Assembly: GCA_037157565.1 (NCBI GenBank)
Contig: JAZHRO010000026.1
Coordinates: 31,610,501 to 31,674,500, forward strand
Length of the DNA stretch: 64,000 bases
From: Thalassia testudinum
Lineage: Eukaryota; Streptophyta; Magnoliopsida; Alismatales; Hydrocharitaceae
Direction: 5' to 3'
The notes under the pieces were generated by a model. That model was not told the DNA's origin and searched no databases. It worked only from the letters and a program-made list of their open reading frames with translations. A program made the position numbers and the translations under genes. Of the stretch, positions 1 through 11,400 are shown in pieces (the first letter of the stretch is position 1; every line of letters starts with the position of its first letter).

Positions 1-2282
1 CTTCTCTTCCCTTCAGGACGTCGTCTGATTTTTCAATCAGACGACTTAAACCGCTTGTTGCTACAGTGTCTCCCTTAGCTTTCTTCTTCTTCCGCGATCC
101 TTCTTCTTCACCTGTGCCTGCACACTTTAGAGTTTACGTCAGAGGACAAAACCTACTCTACCCTCCCCCCGCGTCTCTCTCTCTCTCTCACAGAAGCCAC
201 TCTTGGGAAAGCTCTCCCAGAGCTGCCGGGTAGTCGGGTACGGGTCGCGCCCGGGTCCAGGCCCACCGGCGTGCGTGGTGGGCGAGGAGTGCAGGTCAGT
301 CTAAGTCGGGTCGGGTCAGGTCCGCGGGGCGTGAGCGCGGACGAGACCGGGTAACCGGGCGGGTGAAGGGGACCTCACCCCATGTGCTGAGGCAGTAAGC
401 CTCCAGCACTTTTTCGCTTTATACCGCTGCGCCTCTTCAGAGTTTTCCGAGGTGGAACTAAATGTCCCACCCTAATTGAGCGCCCGCAGCGGAGAAAGCA
501 GCGGGCGATCGCGGCTTCATGCGAGGCCTTCCCCCCAGCTGCGAGCCTGATGCTTTGTCGAAATGCCTCGCAAGGCCTGGGAGTCGAATCTGGGCGTGGC
601 ACGCCTGCAGCTGCAGGCGGAAGCAGCTCCTTCTGCACGGCAATGGCGGCGGAGGTCGGGTGACCTGTTCACAGCAAAGCGACCTCTCGGCCTAATCAGA
701 AGGTGCCGGGAGCTTCGCCAGAGTGCGGCGAAGCTCGTGTGGGTGGTGGCGAGGCGTGGGGCGGCGTGCAAGGGCTGCCCTAGGTCGGACTGTGGGTCGG
801 AAGATGGGTTTGTTCGGTGGGGTTGCAGAGGGTGATGTGGGGGAAGTGGAAGGGCGGGGGTTGATCAGGGTGAGGAGGCGGAGGTTCTGCGGTGGTCGGC
901 GAGCCGTGTGGGTTGCTGGGGTGATGGGAGCGGCTCGCCGGAGGATGGCCGGAGGCGGAGAAGGTGAGGGTGAGGGGTCGGAATCGAGGGCGACAGTAGA
1001 TGTTTAAGGTGAGGAAAGGGAAGAGGGGAGGAAGATGAGGAGTTCTACCTACTTAGCAGGAGGAGGAGGGGCCGGAGCGGGCGACAGTCGTATCGACTGT
1101 CGCCGGAGAAGAAGATGCCCGGGGGAAGGGGCGGCGGCGAGCAGAGAGCCGGAGAGGCGCCAGCTGGGTGCGGCGTGGCGCGGGAAGAGCAGGGGAAGAA
1201 GTCTCTGCTGCTGGTATTGCGGCAGAGCGAAGAGGAGGAGGAGGAGGAACCGTCGGAGCTGGTGGGCGTCTGCCGGAGTGAGAGGAGAGGAAAGTTGGGG
1301 GTTTTCTCCGTCAGATCCGAGCTGGGAAGAACGATGGAGCGACGGGGGTATTTATAGGGACCGAATCAGGGAGGAAGGCGGAGGGAGACGACGTGTCTCC
1401 CTTGCCGGAGGACGTCGGAGATGGAAACCCATACCGTCCGTGCGTTCGCACGGCCGGTATGGTGGGTTACAGCGACCAGGGGGGTGTCCCTGCGACGGCT
1501 GACGACGCAGGGCACCCCCGGTTTACTTGCAAGGCTCTCCTCCTCACCCTGCACGGCGCCATGCTCCGCGCAAGGTCGCCGGAGCATGGTGCTGGCAGGT
1601 TTTGCAGGGGGGACCTGAACGCAAAGAACGAAGGAGAGTTAGGGGCCAAAATGCGAGGGTTCAAAAGTTGAGGGCCAAAAAGTAAATATATGAGGACCAA
1701 AGTGTAAAGTTGGTCAAGAAGGTTTCTTCTTAGGCTCAAGTTTTTATACATGACTAATTAGGACCTAAGGAATTTGATGGTGAATTTTATTTCTATATTA
1801 AACCTTGTTTGACTGGTCAATTTACGCAAAAACCCAAATTAAGTTATTAATTGGGTATGATTCTCAATGTAGGTCAAGATGGGTTCCTAAGGTCAAATTG
1901 AAGGTTCTAAACCCTAGAGATTATTTTTCTATGAATTTTAGAGGGTTTATTCCATTTTTACTTTGCCTTGAACCTCGTGAATTGAAGTGGGTTTGTTTTA
2001 GGGTTACATATTATCATTTAGTTCCTTGGAATTGCTGTAGCCCTTGCTAGATCATCTCATCCCACTTTTATTCTTATTAAGTTGCTTTGACCTATGTTTG
2101 GATCCTGAATTACCCTGAATGCAGATTATACTGGTAAAATTGCATCTTTACCCCTTATGACTTATTTTCTCCTTAAACTCAGAATTCTCTGAGTTAAGCC
2201 TTTCCTTGAGTTATGTAGGAGCTTTTATCCTTTGTATTGGGTCAAAATGAGCTAGTTATGGCTCATGATGAGGTTCTCATCA
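1..2282 (-). repeat. E2 3' LTR (partial)
   Basis: This is the direct repeat of 24590-26865. It runs on the minus strand from TGATGAG at 2282 towards base 1 and is cut by the window edge. The short arginine- and glycine-rich reading frames at 563-1502 are translations of GC-rich LTR sequence, not genes. A TATA box lies at 1349-1356 on the minus strand. Confidence 0.93.
1349..1356 (-). promoter_or_regulatory. TATA box of the E2 3' LTR
   Basis: TATAAATA on the minus strand, about 930 bp into the LTR. The same box occurs at the same place in the other LTRs of the family (25934, 4621, 15547, 28455, 35642), so it most likely sets the U3/R boundary. Confidence 0.75.
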
Positions 2283-3690
2283 TACCCCATGCCTAGCTTT
2301 TGCTAGTCCCTTAGTAAAAAAAACTTAAGGTTTCAACCCTTGTTCTAGACCATTAAGTTCTTAATAGCTTCAGATAGGTGCTTTTTCATTTGAGCTTAGA
2401 TTAGGTTAGAATGCTGACCATAGGCCTAAAAGGTACTCTAGTACCAATCAAGATCCAAATCTGTCTAGCTTTAGCCTCAGTCTTTAGCAAAGGTTTTTAA
2501 GGCCCACAAGAACTAACCTAAGGTTTATTGGACTTTGTGGTTAAAGCACCCGTGCTTGAAATGATTTTAGCCCTGGCTCAGTTTGCAGTGCGTTTTGTAA
2601 GAGAGAGAGATAGAAGATTTTTCTGTCTGGAGAGTTTTCTCTCTCTTTTTCTTTTTAGTTCTAGCCTAGGATTGGCTTTTCAACAGGTCTGTATCAGATT
2701 CCTTGCTCCCATCATCAATCCTCAAGGGTTCCTGGCAATCGATGCTTCGAGATAGCACCGCCCATGGCAACCCCCGGAACCCTGGCTATTGAGATTTCGA
2801 GATAATCCCATCCATGGTGTTCCGTGGCCGAATCCAGACCCTGGCAATTGACACTTCGAGATAATGCCATCCATGGAATCTGAATCAGCAGAGTGCTTAC
2901 ATGCCCCCAGTAGGATATGTAAATATCCTAAGAGACAGGTACCGAGGAGATGATATTTTGTTACGCATCTTCGAGGGGATTTCCCGCCTCTCCGCGCTGG
3001 GAACTCGTCCAAATCAACTTGTGTCGATCGGCCGCTCCTATTCTAGGTGTTCTTTTCAGAATTTTGCGACGCTTCTGCGTGATTTTGATTTTTACGCTTA
3101 CTGAACCAGGCTGTGTGTGAGGTTAGGGTGCTTAGGTTACTGAGTCCCGTAAACCAAAAATTAGTTAACGAGGCCAAATACTCCCTAAGCCTTAGACCTA
3201 ATACTTTAGCTTTCCATTTTCCTCAACCTCTTGAGGAGTGTCTAGATCTTAATGGGTACTAAGAGTCTATTCAAGAATGCCTAAGGTTTGCGTTCTTACT
3301 AATCTCATTATGTACTTTTCATTTATTTTCTTGAATGAGGTCTAGAACTTAGGTTAATTCCTTAGTTCCTTACTAATGACTATCACCTTTTCTTATAATT
3401 TTGTGCTCCTTTTTTCATTTTGTTTCTCTTCTCCTTCACAAAATTTCCTTCTCCTTTTATTCTTTTTCGAAAAAATTTTTAATTTTTATGGTATTTTTGG
3501 CATATGTGAATTTTTTTGTTTGAAACCTTTTCTTACAAGTTTTGCACTTTCATACCCCCCCATGCCTAAGATTTGCAACGTCCTCATTGTAACCTAGGGG
3601 GTTTTTATTTAACCTAGTTCATTCCTTAAGACAGAAATTTGGATGAGTGGATGGGTTGGGTTGAATTTTTTTGCGGACGATTTCTAATCC
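2283..3690 (-). other. E2 3' untranslated region (part distal to E1) with polypurine tract
   Basis: No coding sequence. Read on the minus strand it matches 13268-14621 of E1: an internal purine tract (GCATGGGGGGGTATG type, near 3556-3570), A-rich spacer, three tandem ~55-bp repeats (about 2720-2876) and the terminal polypurine tract next to the LTR (2283-2294). No env-like ORF is visible. Confidence 0.85.
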
Positions 3691-3695
3691 CAGAT
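3691..3695. other. Target-site duplication of E1, left copy
   Basis: CAGAT directly abuts the first TG of the E1 5' LTR and is repeated exactly at 17367-17371 after the last CA of the 3' LTR. The flanks join into continuous E2 3' UTR when E1 is removed. Confidence 0.95.
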
Positions 3696-4620
3696 TGATG
3701 AGAACCTCATCATGAGCCATAACTAGCTCATTTTGACCTAATACAAAGGATAAAAGCTCCTACATATCTCAAGGAAAGGCTTAACTCAGAGAATTCTGAG
3801 TTTGAGAAGAAAACAAGTCATAAGGGGTAAAAGTGCAATTTTACCAGTATAATCTGTATACAGGGTAATTCAGGGCCCAAACATAGGTCAAAGCAGCTTA
3901 ATAAGAATAAAAGTGGGATGAGATGATCTAGCAAGGGCTACAGCACTTCCAAGAAACCAAATGATAATCTGTAACCCTAAAACAACCCACTTCAATTCAC
4001 AAGGTTCGAGGCAAAGTAAAAATAGAATAAACCCTCTAAAATTCATAGAAAAATAATCTCTAGGGTTTAGAACCTTCAATTTGGCCTTTAGAACCCATTT
4101 TGACCTACATTGAGAACCATGCCCAATTAATAACTTAATTTGGGTTTTTGCGCAAATTGACCGGTCAAACAAGGTTTAATATGAAAATGAAATTCACCAT
4201 CAGATTCCTTAGGTCCTAATTAGTCACGTATAAAAACTTGAGCCTAAGAAGAAACCTCCTTGACCGACTTTACACTTTGGTCCTCATATATTTACTCTTT
4301 GGCCCTCAACTTCTGAACCCTCGCATTTTGGCCCCTAACTCTCCTTCGTTCTTTGCAATCAGGTCCCTCCTGCAAAACCTGCCAGCACCATGCTCCGGCG
4401 ACCTTGCGCGGAGCATGGCGCCGCGCAGGGTGAGGTGGGGGACCTGGCAAGTAAACCGGGGGTGCCCTGCGTCGTCAGCCGTCGCAGGGACACCCCCCTG
4501 GTCGTTGTAGCCCACCATACCGGCCGTGCGAACGCACGGACGGTATGGGTTCTTGTTTCCGACCATTCTCCGGCGAGGGAGACACGTCGTCTCCCTCCGC
4601 CTTCCTCCCTGTTTGATCCC

Positions 4621-4628
4621 TATAAATA
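4621..4628 (+). promoter_or_regulatory. TATA box of the E1 5' LTR
   Basis: TATAAATA followed by a C-rich tract, conserved in all LTR copies of the family in this window. Transcription of the element probably starts about 30 bp downstream. Confidence 0.8.
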
Positions 4629-5923
4629 CCCCCCGTTGCTCCACCGACCAGGGGAGCCTGGATCTGACGGAGAAAATCCCCAACTTTCTTCTCTTCTTCC
4701 TCCGGCAGACGCTCACCAGCTCCGGCGGTTTCCTCCCCCTCCACCTCTTCGCTCTGCCGCAATACCAGCAGCAGAGACTTCCTCCCCTGCTCTTCCCGCG
4801 CCACGCCGCACCCAGCTGGCGCCTCTCCGGCTCTCTGCTCGCCGCCGCCCCTTTCCCTGAGCATCGTCTTCTCCGGCGACAGTCGATACGACTGTCGCCC
4901 TGTTCCTCCCCCTTCGTCCCTGCAAGTAAGCTAGAGCTACTCCCCTTCTTCTCCTCTTTCTTTCCCCGCTTTCAATTTATTCAATTAAGCCCTCTACCGA
5001 CCCTGACCACCTTCACCCCCTTCGCCTCCGACCACCCTCCGGCGAGCCGCTCCCATCACCTCAGCGACCCACACGGCTCGCCGACCCTCACCAAACCTCC
5101 GCCTCATCACACTGAGCACCCCCCACCCCTCCACTGCCACTCCACACCTCCGTAACACTCCCCCGAACAAACCCATTCCTCCGGTTGCAGTCCGACCCAG
5201 GGCTGCCGCCAGACACCACCTTGCGGCCTGCCGCGCAGCTCCTCACCTTCGCCGTGCCACGGCGAAGGTTCCCCAGTGGTTTGATCAGGCCGAGAGGCCA
5301 TATTCGTGTCCGACAGGTTTTGAGGTTCGACCGCCATTAACGCACATTGAAGCAGCTTCTCCCGCGCTCCAGGCTTGAGGACTCCAGGTCTCCAGCTGCT
5401 GCGGAGTATGGGGAGTCTTGCGAAGGCAGCCAGCCAGCAACCTATGCAAATCGAAGCTGCAGCTGCAGAAGCCAGGCCGCGGTCTCCCAGCAGGCGCACG
5501 CGAGGAAAGGTCTGCGTTTAGTCCCACATCGGTAAGCCTCACACCCGTTCCACTGTTTAAATTGATTTTGTGCAGTAGCCTTACTGCCTCAGTACACGGG
5601 GTGAGGTCCCCTTACACCCGCCCGGTTACCCGGTCTCGTCCGCGCTCACGCCCCGCGGACCTGACCCGACCCGACTTAGACTGACCTGCACTCCTCGCCC
5701 ACCACGCACGCCGGTGGGCCTGGACCCGGGCGTGACCCGAACCCGATTAACCGGCAGCTCTGGGAGAGCTTTCCCAAGAGTGGTTTCAGAGAGAGAGAGA
5801 CGTGGGGGGAGAGGGTAGAGTAGGTTTTGTTCGCTGACGAAAAACTCTGAAGTGTGCAGGCACAGGTGAAGAAGAAGAACCGCGGAAGAAGAAGGAAGCT
5901 GACTGTAGCAATAGGCAGTTTAA

Positions 5924-5949
5924 GTCGTCTGATTTGGAAATCAGACGAC
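5924..5949. repeat. Perfect inverted repeat in the LTR leader
   Basis: Arms GTCGTCTGATTT and AAATCAGACGAC are separated by 2 nt. The same structure, with 11-bp arms and a 4-nt loop, is at 20-45 (E2) and near 29805-29830 (E3), and it recurs exactly in the E1 3' LTR at 16849-16874. It lies downstream of the TATA box, so it would be present in the RNA as a hairpin. Confidence 0.85.
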
Positions 5950-6448
5950 GTCCTGAAGGGAAAAGAAGAAAGACGGAAGAAGATCTGAAGAACAACAGAA
6001 GAAGGCGAGGCAGAGGAGAACACAAAAGAACAAGGGAAGAACTGAAAGAAGAAAAACAAAGAAGAAAGAAGAAGATCTGAAGAAAGACAGAAGAAAAAGG
6101 AGGAGCAGGAACAGCAGGAAGAAGAAGAAGAGCATCACCATTGCAGAAGAAGAACATCACCTCTGCAGAACAAAGAAGAAGAAGGAGATCTAAAGAAAGA
6201 AAGAAAGAAGAGCATCACCTCTGCAGAACAAAGAGAAAAGAAGACAACAAATTCTTTCCCTCTCTCTTTCATTTTGTAAAAGAAACATGTATATCTCTAG
6301 AATACAACTTGCTCCCTGAGTTCGACCTCGGGAACTCTTTTATTTTCAGAGTAAAAAATTTATATATTTGAAATGTTGGTAGTAACCGGCTATACTACAA
6401 TGTTATAACAAACTAAAACCCGGTCATCAAACGTACCGACTTGCATTT

Positions 6449-6466
6449 TGGCGCCGTTGCCGGGGA
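6449..6466 (+). other. E1 primer-binding site
   Basis: TGGCGCCGTTGCCGGGGA begins three bases after the 5' LTR. It is complementary to the 3' end of a plant tRNA-Asp and typical of Athila-lineage elements. It would prime minus-strand DNA synthesis. Confidence 0.95.
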
Positions 6467-7374
6467 GCAACGGCTATTCTAGAGGTAAACATTCCTGTTT
6501 CTTTTAATTTCTGATAATCTCCTCTCTTTTGTGCAGCTACAGGAACTCAAGAAGACAAGCAACCACACGACAACCACTCCGAAGACAGGTAAATTTTTCC
6601 TCTCACTATTAACCCCTAAACTCTAAAGAGGAAGAAAAGAAAAGAACAAGCAATATAGGGCTAACCTGTCTTCCATACTTAGTAACCATAAAGAGTTGCA
6701 TGTTTTCAACTCATCACTCCTGCACACTATTAAGGGTATTTAAGGGCTAACACATTCTTGCTTGAGCCCTAATTGCCCAACAAAGAGTTAAATGGACCAA
6801 GTAGAGCCAACATAAGGTCAAACATTAGGATTTCAGTAGAGACACACCCCTTAATCAAGAATTGAGGAAATCCAAAAGAGGTGTGCCCAAGCCATTGATT
6901 GAAAATAATTAACAAGAAAAATCCTAAACAATTGGCTCTCTCTTTAAACACTTGGACCCTAAAAGAAAGGACCCAAAAAGCTCTCAAAGAAAAAGGTAAA
7001 GTTGACCCCTTTGGGTTAACCAACCTTAAATTAGGTCACTCTTTGCACTTAAAAAGACTAAAGTTCAAGTGAAACCTTAAGCACCCTGATCTTAAAATTG
7101 GTAGACTTAAGAGGTCAAGATCCCCATTCTGGTCTACTTGGAACCGCAGTGACAAGAGAGGTCGGGTGGGGGAAACCCTGTAACCCGTGGGGACGCTCTA
7201 CCATGTAGGGGTCTTCGCGGGACTCTCCCTCTCTGGCTGCCCAGGTAATTCTCAGGTGGACGATCTTTCTGATCAAGGGGTCCATCTGCCCCGCACCTCT
7301 ATAGTCACCCAACATATTTTTGGGTGTCTTGATTGGGTCCAGCACCTTCTAAACTTACCTCTTCCAAACAGTGC
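6467..7374 (+). other. E1 untranslated leader between PBS and gag
   Basis: No convincing coding sequence. The segment 7121-7350 is almost unchanged in E2 (minus strand, about 23240-23470) and in the non-autonomous E3 (30895-31125), although the downstream genes of E3 differ completely. This makes it the best candidate for a packaging or dimerisation signal. The in-frame TTG at 7333 is not a likely start; ATG 7375 is shared with E2. Confidence 0.75.
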
Positions 7375-8478
7375 ATGTACGGAAGGAGGTCCCTAGGACC
7401 ACCCTTAAGACCTCCTTTAGAAATTCACTCTCGTCAAGGCCAAGCCTCGACGCCCGTGTTTTTGCAGCAACACCCTCACATTATTCTCTCTTCTGATTCA
7501 GAACCAAGTTCTTCTTCTTCCCCCATCATGGCTCAGCCAGTTGAGGAAGAAAATAATCTGGAACACCAGCTCCAGCGACTCAATGACCTCTTCCAAAACT
7601 TCGTGCACCCACCACAGCGTCCTATGATGTGGGACCACTACAATCCTGCTGCGGTGGCCATTGAACCTCGAGTCAGAATCCCGACTGGAGGACCTGATTC
7701 CGAATTAAAGCCCAACATGATTCATGCTATACCTAAATTCCATGGGCTTAATTCTGAAGATCCCTTCCAGCACATCAAACAGCTAAAGCATCTGGCCCAC
7801 ACTTTTGGATCAGATGTGCAAAATCGGGATATTCTTCTCATGAAGATGTTCTCCTTTTCTCTTATGGACAAGGCCGCCCATTGGTATCAAACTCAGACCC
7901 GGCCGATCAACACTTGGGAAGAACTTCAATCCGAATTTTTGAAAAAGTTTTTTCCCGTTGGTCGGACCAACGCCTTGCGCCATCAGATTACACACTTCAC
8001 TCAACAAACAGGAGAACCTCTCCATGAGGCATGGGATCGTTTTCAGGATCTCATGAGAAAGTGCCCCCATCACGGAGTTCCTAAATGGGAACAAGTCCAA
8101 TCTTTTTACCAGGGACTCCGTGAGGACATCCGCCTTTTCGTCAATGCAACTTGCGGAGGAAACATCATGGGTCAACATGAAGACACCGTATGGGAGATTC
8201 TCGAAAACATGTGCGAGAACTCCATCAATAATGACTCCATGGGATTATTCGACAGGACGAATACCCGCGCAGCGACGAATCTTAAGGGAGCACATGAGAC
8301 GCAGGGCCTGTCCGCATCAGTCGACCTGGAATTAATGGCCAGTCGATTGGACAAGGTCTCAATCATTGAAAAGAAGGTGGATGAGCTGACTCAGCACTTG
8401 CAGCGAGCCACCTCTGCGCGTAACTCCTTTGCACAACCTCCTTCCACACAGGAGACTGTGCAAAACATCCTCCACTGA
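7375..8478 (+). CDS. gag: E1 Gag (capsid) part of gag-pol, ending at an in-frame TGA
   Basis: Structural protein of the virus-like particle. ATG 7375 is chosen because E2 has an ATG at the same place and the two frames are then exactly 5,700 nt each; a second candidate is Met 7528 (MAQPVEEE). The retrotransposon-gag fold spans about residues 150-245 and shows the Athila-like pattern of a TWEEL helix (Trp at residue 181), FFP, ITHFTQ, GEPLHEAWDRF and CPHHG. A coiled-coil-like stretch rich in E/K/L follows near residues 320-350. No CCHC zinc knuckle is visible here or just after the stop. The TGA at 8476-8478 corresponds to CGA (Arg) in E2, so it is probably a point mutation in a single gag-pol frame. 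Programmed readthrough is possible but less likely. Confidence 0.9.
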   Translation: MYGRRSLGPPLRPPLEIHSRQGQASTPVFLQQHPHIILSSDSEPSSSSSPIMAQPVEEENNLEHQLQRLNDLFQNFVHPPQRPMMWDHYNPAAVAIEPRVRIPTGGPDSELKPNMIHAIPKFHGLNSEDPFQHIKQLKHLAHTFGSDVQNRDILLMKMFSFSLMDKAAHWYQTQTRPINTWEELQSEFLKKFFPVGRTNALRHQITHFTQQTGEPLHEAWDRFQDLMRKCPHHGVPKWEQVQSFYQGLREDIRLFVNATCGGNIMGQHEDTVWEILENMCENSINNDSMGLFDRTNTRAATNLKGAHETQGLSASVDLELMASRLDKVSIIEKKVDELTQHLQRATSARNSFAQPPSTQETVQNILH

Positions 8479-8490
8479 TCCTCCCCTGGG

Positions 8491-11400
8491 ATGGATCCAT
8501 ATCCATCCCCATCTGATTCTTGGACTGGGAGATCATCCGATCCTTTCTTCACCAGCCGGGGGAACTCCATTCCTCCTTTCCCTGATTCTCAGGAGGTTCC
8601 TCAGACCTGCGAGGACCTCAACGCCATCCAGAACGACCCATTCTCCAACACTTACAACCCTGGATGGCGAAACCATCCCAATTTTCAGTGGGCGGGAAAT
8701 TCCCAAACCCAAAGACCACCTTTTCAGTCCCGCCCACAGCCCTCTCATCACTACCAGCCGCCTCAGCCTCGGCCCAACCCTACTTATCCATCAGGGCCAA
8801 ATCAAGATCAAATGTCCTTAATCCTTCAGACTCTGGCTGACATTCAAAAAACGAATGTGGCTATTCAAAAACAGCACAAGGACGAGCTTACTGAAGTTAA
8901 AACTCAACTGGCCCAGTTGGCAAATTCTCGCCAGCCAGGCACACTCCCTTCCCAACCCCTTCCTAACCCAAATAACGTGCCAACCCAGAAGCGCGTTACG
9001 AATCCAAATTTAGGCCACGCTCAATGGATTTATCAGGCCCCTACTGCTCCATCTCCAGACGAGATGGAAGCCTCAACTTCTCGTGCGGGATTTCAGCAGC
9101 AGCCACCCCTCCTACCAAACCCAAACCAAAATCAGGCCGGATTAAATTCTGTAACAACACGTAGTGGTAAGACAACTCAAGACCCGCATTATCCAAACCA
9201 CTCCCAGCCTGATAACCATGACCCTAGGATAGTTATCCAAGGTACCGCTGTTCCAGATCCACAACCTGGACCTATCCTAGAAGAACCAACCAAGATCCCG
9301 TTTCCCGAGGCCCTGACCAAGGGAAAGAAGACCACCAAACCCGTGGCCCCTGAGGAGGACCTGGTCAAGCTCTTTGAGCAGGTCCACATAAACATCCCCT
9401 TGATGGATGCAATCCGCCACGTACCAGCTTACGCACGATTTCTAAAGAATTTATGTACACCCCAGCGTAAGCCGCGAACCAAGGGAGGGAGCCCAATTGT
9501 TCTGTCAGAGCAAGCCAGCTCTGTAATCCTTAGTAGACTCCCACCCAAGGCAAAAGATCCTGGAACTCCCCTGATCTCCTGTAAGATAGGTGGTACCCAA
9601 TTTGATAGAGCATTGTTAGACTTAGGTGCATCTATAAATCTGATACCCACATCCTTACTTGACCATCTAGAAGAATCTGAGCTGAAACCAACCGAGGTGA
9701 CATTACAATTAGCAGATCGATCTATAAAGTCACCAAAAGGGATTCTCGAGGATGTTATCGTGAGAGTGCGGGATTTCTATTTTCCAGTGGACTTTATAGT
9801 CTTAGACATGGATGCACCTGAGAACCCTAGGGATACACCAATCATTCTAGGGAGACCTTTCTTGGCTACTGCTAGAGCCAACATCAGCTGTGAGGAGGGC
9901 CAAATAGAGCTTAAGTTTGGAGATCAAACACTGAAAATTGATATATTTAAAGCCCAACAAGGAATTAATTGCGGCGTCATCGAGCAAATTTGTGACATCA
10001 AGACTTTGGTTGATGAATCACACCTCCAGAGTGACTCGATTGTGCCTCATCAACCACAGAAGGATCTTGACCCGCAAACAGAGGAGTCAAATCCAGATGT
10101 GAACAACCCAGTAACTCCCACCCTTGAACCTCACATCTATACTGAACCACCCGTTGCTGCTGAAAACCCCATCCTCGAACTGAAACCCCTTCCTGCTCAC
10201 TTAAAATACGTCTTTTTGGGTTCTAATCAGACCCTTCCTGTGATCATCAATTCCAACCTCAGTCCTGAACAGGAATCCCGTCTGATTGTTGTCCTCCAGC
10301 AACATCGCAGAGCCATCGGATGGACTCTCGATGATTTGACTGGAATAAGTCCCTCTTATTGTACTCATCATATCTATTCAGAAGGGGGCACACGACCTTC
10401 TCGTGAAATGCAGAGACGCTTAAACCCCAATCTGCAGGAGGTCGTGAAAAAGGAGATCATCAAGTGGTTAGATGCCGGAATCATCTACCCGATCTCCGAT
10501 AGTCGTTGGGTGAGCCCAATTCAGGTCGTGCCCAAGAAGGCAGGACTCACCACTATAACGACTGAGACCGGAGAAATCATTCCTACCCGATTAGCCAACT
10601 CGTGGAGAGTCTGTATAGATTACCGTCGACTCAATTCCTCCACGAAGAAGGATCATTTCCCACTACCCTTCATTGATCAAATTCTCGAAAAACTAGCGGG
10701 AAATAGGTTCTTCTGCTTTCTTGACGGGTACTCCGGTTATAACCAGGTGGCAATCCATCCTGAGGACCAAGAAAAGACCACGTTCACCTGCCCCTTCGGA
10801 ACATACGCTTTCCGAAGGATGCCTTTCGGTCTTTGCAATGCACCCGCTACTTTTCAGCGATGCATGCTTGCCATATTCTCAGATATGGTAGGTGATTATC
10901 TGGAAGTCTTCATGGATGACTTTTCAGTTTTCAGAGCATCATTCGACGATTGCCTCCAACACTTGGTCCAGATACTCAGGAGGTGCATCGATGTGAATTT
11001 GGTTCTTTCCTGGGAAAAGAGCCATTTCATGGTGCCTGAGGGAATTGTCCTGGGACACTCAATTTCGGAGAAAGGTATCCAAGTGGATCGAGCTAAGGTT
11101 AATCTGATTTCTCACCTTCCTATGCCTAGCTCGATCAGGGACATCCGATCCTTTTTAGGGCATGTCGGTTTTTATCGACGATTTATCCCTGATTTTTCAA
11201 AAATCGCACACCCCCTGACCACTCTTCTCTCCAAGGATGTTCCCTTCGAAATCTCCAAGGAATGCACTCAAGCATTTGAAATCTTGCGTGACCGAGTCAC
11301 CCAAGCACCAATCCTACAGTCCCCTGATTGGTCTCAACCCTTTGAGATCATGTGTGATGCATCCGACTTCGCTGTAGGAGCGGTTTTGGGGCAGAAAAAT

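Larger units (their letters stand above)
3696..6445 (+). repeat. E1 5' LTR
   Basis: Starts TGATGAGAACCTCATCA, a 7-bp-arm palindrome, and ends GACTTGCA. It contains a TATA box at 4621, a GC-rich stretch (4380-5780), a perfect 26-bp inverted repeat at 5924-5949 and a GA-rich stretch (about 5866-6245). The sequence before 4621 would be U3 and the rest R/U5, giving a leader of more than 1.8 kb within the LTR. Confidence 0.96.

Noticed and set aside
1035..1502. Arginine/glycine-rich frames in the E2 LTR
   Set aside because: GC-rich LTR sequence read in several frames at once; no domain and no start context.
6449..6466. tRNA-like sequence near the PBS
   Set aside because: Only the 18-nt complement of a tRNA 3' end is present; no cloverleaf can be formed.
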